64,000 nt of DNA from Chthoniobacteraceae bacterium (GTDB taxonomy: Bacteria; Verrucomicrobiota; Verrucomicrobiia; Chthoniobacterales; Chthoniobacteraceae): positions 22,107 through 86,106 of the forward strand of contig CANFTB010000015.1 in NCBI GenBank assembly GCA_947449735.1, in the 5' to 3' direction. Under the pieces are notes generated by a model that saw nothing but the letters and a program-made list of their open reading frames with translations, did not search any database and had not been told where the DNA came from. A program made the position numbers and the translations under genes. This document shows, in pieces, positions 61,071 to 64,000 of the stretch; positions within the stretch are counted from its first letter, which is position 1; the number at the start of each line of letters is the position of its first letter.

Positions 61071-62975
61071 ATGTCTGAAACCGTCCCTGCTCAGGCCGTT
61101 CTGAGCGCATCTGATATCTCCATCGCATTCGGGGCAAAACCCCTCATTAAAGGCGGCACCATAGCCATCCTGGAGGGCGAGCGCGTCGGTCTGGTGGGAA
61201 GGAACGGGTGCGGTAAATCCACCTTTCTGAAAATTGCCGCAGGAATTCTAGCCCCGGACTCCGGCCAGGTGAACCTACGCAGGGGCCTGCTAACCGGCTA
61301 CCTTCCGCAAGATTTCGAGCTCGAGGACGAACTCACCGTGCATGAGGCAGTCCTACGGGGAGCGGACGTTATCCAATCCTACCTCGCCGAGTATGAACAG
61401 GTTCCCCCGGAGTCGAACAGGGCCTCGGAACTCCTTGAACTCATCGAACACCTGGACGGATGGAACCTGGATTCGCGCGCAAAGGCGCTTCTCACGCACC
61501 TGAACGCGCCGGAGGCCGACCGCATTGTAGGATCGCTGAGCGGCGGTGAGAAACGGCGCGTGGCCCTCTGCAGGTGCCTCATCGCGAAGCCCGACCTGCT
61601 CATCCTCGACGAACCAACAAACCACCTCGACACCGAATCCATCCAGTGGCTCGAGGACTTTCTAGCGCGCTACCAGGGAACCTGCATCTTCGTCACCCAC
61701 GACCGGTATTTTCTGGACCGCGTCTGCAACCGCATCATCGAAATCCACCTCGGAGGATTCGTCTCCTTTCCAGGCAACTACACCGACTATCTTCTCGCTC
61801 AGGCCGAAAGAGAGGGCGTGGCAGAGCAGACAGAACACCGCCGCCAGAAGTTCCTGCGCAGCGAGCTTGAATGGGTGCGACGCGCCCCAGGAGCCCGCCG
61901 CACAAAATCCCAGGACCGAATGGACCGCTATTTCGAGGCGGTCGGCCAAGCACCCACCGAAAAAATCGGCGACGCTGAGATCATCCTCCCCACCCCTCGC
62001 GAACTGGGTAACCGCGTTATTTCGCTCAAAAATGTGGGCGCGGATATTGACGGAAGAACCCTGTTTTCAGGCCTCAATCTCGAAGTCCCGGCGGGCGCAC
62101 GCATCGGAATCATCGGACGCAACGGATCCGGCAAGACCACGCTGCTCCGAATCCTCACCGGCGAACAAACGCCCACCCACGGCTCCGTGGAGCACGGCGC
62201 GCGCTCGGAAATCAACCTCATCGACCAGCACCGCCTCCAAATCAACCACAACCGCACCGTATGGGACGAGGTCGGAGAGGGGCGCGAGACGGTCCAACTC
62301 GGAGCAGAGTCGGTTTCGCTCCGGGGCTATCTCCGTCGGTTTCTGTTTAATGAGGACCAGATGAACCAGCTCACCGGCCAGCTGAGCGGCGGCGAACGGA
62401 GCAGAGTTTTATTGGCGAAAATTTTGAAACGCGGCGGAAATGTCCTTCTCCTAGACGAGCCTACAAACGATCTGGACCTTGCGACGCTGCGTGTTCTCGA
62501 AGAGGCACTGGTGCGCTTCAAAGGTACTGTCATCGTGGTGAGCCACGACCGCTACTTCATGAACCGCATCTGCACGCACGTGCTAGCGTTCGATGGCGAA
62601 GGCCGTATCGGCTTCGACGTTGGTAACTACGAGGAGTACCTCCTCAGACGGCAAACCCACCAGCCCGCCGACCGCACAGGATCACGCCAAGCCGCCCCAC
62701 CCCCAGCAACGGCACCATCCGCAACGCGGCAGAACAAGGCGCCGAAAATGTCATGGAAGGAAGAGCGAGAACTTGAGGGCATCGAGGCGATCATCCAATT
62801 AAAGGAAAAGGCCCTCGAGGAGGCAGAAGCAGCACTGAACTCCCCCGACCTGTACAAGCAGCCACCGGCTGAGATCTCCGAAACACAGAAAGCTCCGGAC
62901 AAAATTCGCGCAGAGGTCGCCGCCCTCTATTCGCGCTGGGATGAATTGGAAACAAAGCGGGCAGCCTCGGCCTAA
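61071..62975 (+). CDS. uup: ABC-F ATPase, Uup type
   Basis: 634 residues from the ATG at 61071. Two ATP-binding cassettes without membrane domains: Walker A GRNGCGKST and GRNGSGKTT, signature LSGGEKRRV and LSGGERSRV, Walker B ILDEPTNHLD and LLDEPTNDLD. The linker holds the Arg-rich ABC-F stretch (RRAPGARRTKSQDR). The C-terminal domain (APKMSWKEERELEGIEA...) is a Uup-like coiled coil. ABC-F proteins act on ribosomes or DNA; Uup has been linked to precise excision and to ribosome function. It lies 81 nt after nuoN and is probably an independent gene. Confidence 0.9.
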   Translation: MSETVPAQAVLSASDISIAFGAKPLIKGGTIAILEGERVGLVGRNGCGKSTFLKIAAGILAPDSGQVNLRRGLLTGYLPQDFELEDELTVHEAVLRGADVIQSYLAEYEQVPPESNRASELLELIEHLDGWNLDSRAKALLTHLNAPEADRIVGSLSGGEKRRVALCRCLIAKPDLLILDEPTNHLDTESIQWLEDFLARYQGTCIFVTHDRYFLDRVCNRIIEIHLGGFVSFPGNYTDYLLAQAEREGVAEQTEHRRQKFLRSELEWVRRAPGARRTKSQDRMDRYFEAVGQAPTEKIGDAEIILPTPRELGNRVISLKNVGADIDGRTLFSGLNLEVPAGARIGIIGRNGSGKTTLLRILTGEQTPTHGSVEHGARSEINLIDQHRLQINHNRTVWDEVGEGRETVQLGAESVSLRGYLRRFLFNEDQMNQLTGQLSGGERSRVLLAKILKRGGNVLLLDEPTNDLDLATLRVLEEALVRFKGTVIVVSHDRYFMNRICTHVLAFDGEGRIGFDVGNYEEYLLRRQTHQPADRTGSRQAAPPPATAPSATRQNKAPKMSWKEERELEGIEAIIQLKEKALEEAEAALNSPDLYKQPPAEISETQKAPDKIRAEVAALYSRWDELETKRAASA

Positions 62976-63044
62976 GGAAGGTTGAAAAGTACGGTCAACA
63001 AACAGACCGCGCAGGGAAGATAAAAACTCAGATCTCTAGAAACC

Positions 63045-63097
63045 GGCCCCGGCCCCGGCCCCGGCCCCGGCCCCGGCCCCGGCCCCGGCCCCGGCCC
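63045..63097. repeat. Hexanucleotide repeat (GGCCCC)8 plus a partial unit
   Basis: Eight perfect GGCCCC copies plus GGCCC in the 201-bp region between uup and the peroxiredoxin gene. Non-coding on both strands as far as seen. The same unit (in the opposite strand GGGGCC) is one that forms G-quadruplexes, so this could be structured on the minus strand. Confidence 0.9.
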
Positions 63098-63124
63098 TAG
63101 TCCACGGGTCCCCTAGTCCACGGG
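63095..63124. repeat. Direct repeat of CCCTAGTCCACGGG
   Basis: Two identical 14-nt copies at 63095-63108 and 63111-63124, a period of 16, directly after the GGCCCC array and overlapping its last partial unit. Possibly the end of the same slippage-prone tract. Confidence 0.85.
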
Positions 63125-63176
63125 GCCTGAAATTCTCGACCCGCGGGAAAGGAAGCCCCTCACCTCCCCATGCTGC

Positions 63177-63683
63177 CTACTTCGGCAGAGCGTCGAACGC
63201 TTTCAAAACGTCCTTTGCGTGTTCGGCGGTCGACGCGCTCGGCATACTCCAGACCACCTTTCCGCCTTTCACAAGAAACGACATTCGCTTCGAGATCCCC
63301 CCGAAAAACGGAACGCCGAATGCAGCTGCAACCTTGCCTTCGGAGTCCGCAATCAGAGTGAAGGGGAGCTTGTATTTCTCCTCAAACTTCTTCTGCGCGT
63401 CCGGCTTGTCTCCGCTGACTCCGAGAACTTGAATTCCCTTGGCTTGGAGTCCCGCCCAATCATCACGCAGGCTGCAGGCCTGCTTGGTGCATCCGGGCGT
63501 ATCCGCCTTCGGGTAAAAATACACAAGCGTGGCGCCTTTTGCAAACACGTCCTTAAACACCACATTCTGCCCATTTTGATCGGGAGCTGTCACGTCGGGA
63601 GCCGCGGCGCCCACGGCTAGGGGTTCCCCTTTTGCGAACAAGGTCAGGGCAAGGAGTGAGAAAACGGTGGAGAGAAGCTTCAT
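63177..63683 (-). CDS. Secreted peroxiredoxin (BCP/PrxQ type)
   Basis: 168 residues with a signal peptide (KLLSTVFSLLALTLFAKG, cleavage near 19). The thioredoxin-fold body has the PrxQ motif YFYPKADTPGCTKQACSLRD, with the peroxidatic and resolving Cys five residues apart, and IADSEGKVAAAFGVPFFGG. It reduces peroxides, presumably in the periplasm, with an unknown thiol donor. It lies alone on the minus strand between the GGCCCC repeat region and the rRNA operon end. Confidence 0.9.
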   Translation of the reverse strand: MKLLSTVFSLLALTLFAKGEPLAVGAAAPDVTAPDQNGQNVVFKDVFAKGATLVYFYPKADTPGCTKQACSLRDDWAGLQAKGIQVLGVSGDKPDAQKKFEEKYKLPFTLIADSEGKVAAAFGVPFFGGISKRMSFLVKGGKVVWSMPSASTAEHAKDVLKAFDALPK

Positions 63684-63772
63684 ACGCTGTGTTTAAGCTG
63701 GAATTACCTTTTATCTTAGAATCTGTCGTTGATCCCAGGGGATGCCTGAAAATTGTCTCCTCGAGAAATGCC

Positions 63773-63800
63773 GTTGGCTAGTGGGATACGCACTACCAAC
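63773..63800. other. Imperfect stem-loop downstream of the 5S terminator
   Basis: GTTGG-C-TAGTG and CACTACCAAC pair over 10 bp with one bulged C around a 7-nt loop. It sits about 75 nt beyond the rRNA terminator and 90 nt before the peroxiredoxin start. No T run follows. Function not evident. Confidence 0.3.
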
Positions 63801-63875
63801 CAACACAACAAAGAGTGGCGTCTTTGTCTATGGGGAACTGCCAATCTTTACCACAACAAGCCATGCCGCATGTCC

Positions 63876-63918
63876 AAAAAAAGGCCGCCCCGCTCTGGAG
63901 TTAACCTGAGCGGGGCGG
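63876..63918 (-). terminator. Rho-independent terminator of the rRNA operon
   Basis: On the minus strand an 11-bp perfect GC-rich stem CCGCCCCGCTC / GAGCGGGGCGG (63908-63918 with 63885-63895) around a 12-nt loop is followed after two bases by seven T residues (63882-63876). Its upstream arm runs into the 3' end of the 5S rRNA, so it ends the rRNA transcript. Confidence 0.88.
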
Positions 63919-64000
63919 GGATACTGGCGACGTCCTACTTTCGCACAACCTATAGAAGCACTATCATCGGGGCTGCAGCGTTTCACTTCCGTGTTCGGAA
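63919..64000 (-). rRNA. rrf: 5S ribosomal RNA, 3' part (5' end outside window)
   Basis: The minus strand reads TTCCGAACACGGAAGTGAAA, then a CCGATGATAGTG segment, GAAAGTAGGACGTCGCCAG, matching the conserved 5S core (CCGAAC, GAAGUGAAAC, GAAAGUAGG, GCCAG end). About 80 of the 115-120 nt are present and the 5' third is cut by the window edge. The exact 3' end near 63919 is estimated. The orientation shows that a 23S/16S operon lies beyond the right edge. Confidence 0.92.

Noticed and set aside
1..64000. Mobile elements, prophage, CRISPR arrays or defence genes
   Set aside because: No transposase, integrase, phage structural gene, spaced repeat array or nuclease-type defence gene was recognised; the repeats found are microsatellites or protein-coding.

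Overview
The window comes from a Gram-negative, GC-rich bacterium, most probably a member of the Verrucomicrobiota (PVC superphylum). This is inferred from gene content, not from a search. The indicators are a fused LpxC-FabZ next to LpxA, an Omp85/TamB pair, type II secretion-like proteins, and a DUF1501 / PPC-domain / DUF1549-DUF1553 / cytochrome-c-WD40 cluster of the kind typical of Planctomycetes and Verrucomicrobia. A DUF5069 protein and an HemQ-type coproheme decarboxylase fit the same picture. No prophage, insertion sequence, CRISPR array or tRNA gene was recognised. The gene content looks like ordinary chromosome, bounded on the right by the 3' end of an rRNA operon (partial 5S rRNA, minus strand).

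Layout. 1-7.7 kb, mostly minus strand: two coupled DUF21/CBS membrane proteins (the left one cut by the window edge), a DUF309 protein, ClpC, and the lipid A / fatty acid genes lpxA and lpxC-fabZ. 7.8-14.9 kb, plus strand: a glycogen synthase-like enzyme with an altered KTGGL motif, an AsmA-like protein, a short secreted DUF1549-like protein, DUF5069, and GspF / unknown secreted protein / GspG. 14.9-16.9 kb, minus: NUDIX hydrolase and argH. 17-23.1 kb, plus: TamB-like and Omp85 genes. 23.2-28.1 kb: an Rsm22-like protein and a second methyltransferase, a frameshifted small secreted protein with four CxxCxG motifs, and DUF4870, DUF2059, GYF_2 and rhodanese proteins. 28.3-34.1 kb, plus: hemQ, a UPF0261 gene, hisB-hisH-hisA, and larC split by an in-frame amber codon and carrying a very large histidine-rich segment. 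34.2-35.5 kb: M20 peptidase on the minus strand.

35.8-43.9 kb is a four-gene plus-strand operon: a Tat-exported DUF1501 protein, a PPC-domain protein with long Ala/Pro-rich segments, a DUF1549/DUF1553 protein with CxxCH motifs, and a cytochrome c-WD40 protein. Then come a DUF1275 membrane protein overlapping tail to tail with a secretin-like protein, a sigma-54-dependent response regulator and a metallophosphoesterase. 48.2-61 kb is a respiratory complex I operon starting at nuoD (nuoA, nuoB and nuoC are not here): nuoD, a small secreted protein, a fused nuoEF, then nuoG to nuoN. It is followed by the ABC-F gene uup and a secreted peroxiredoxin, with a GGCCCC hexanucleotide repeat between them.

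Regions without genes are short. The longest are 25361-25719 (it holds the frameshifted small gene), 35547-35842 (a palindrome upstream of the DUF1501 operon and little else), 27391-27673 (nothing recognised) and 5347-5617 (putative clpC promoter and leader hairpin). The most noteworthy observations are the split, His-rich LarC; the frameshifted four-CxxCxG gene; the His-rich insertion inside the NuoE part of NuoEF; the unexplained DUF1501/PPC/DUF1549/WD40 operon; a perfect TGTGA-N6-TCACA palindrome upstream of nuoD; and three unrelated hexanucleotide microsatellites.
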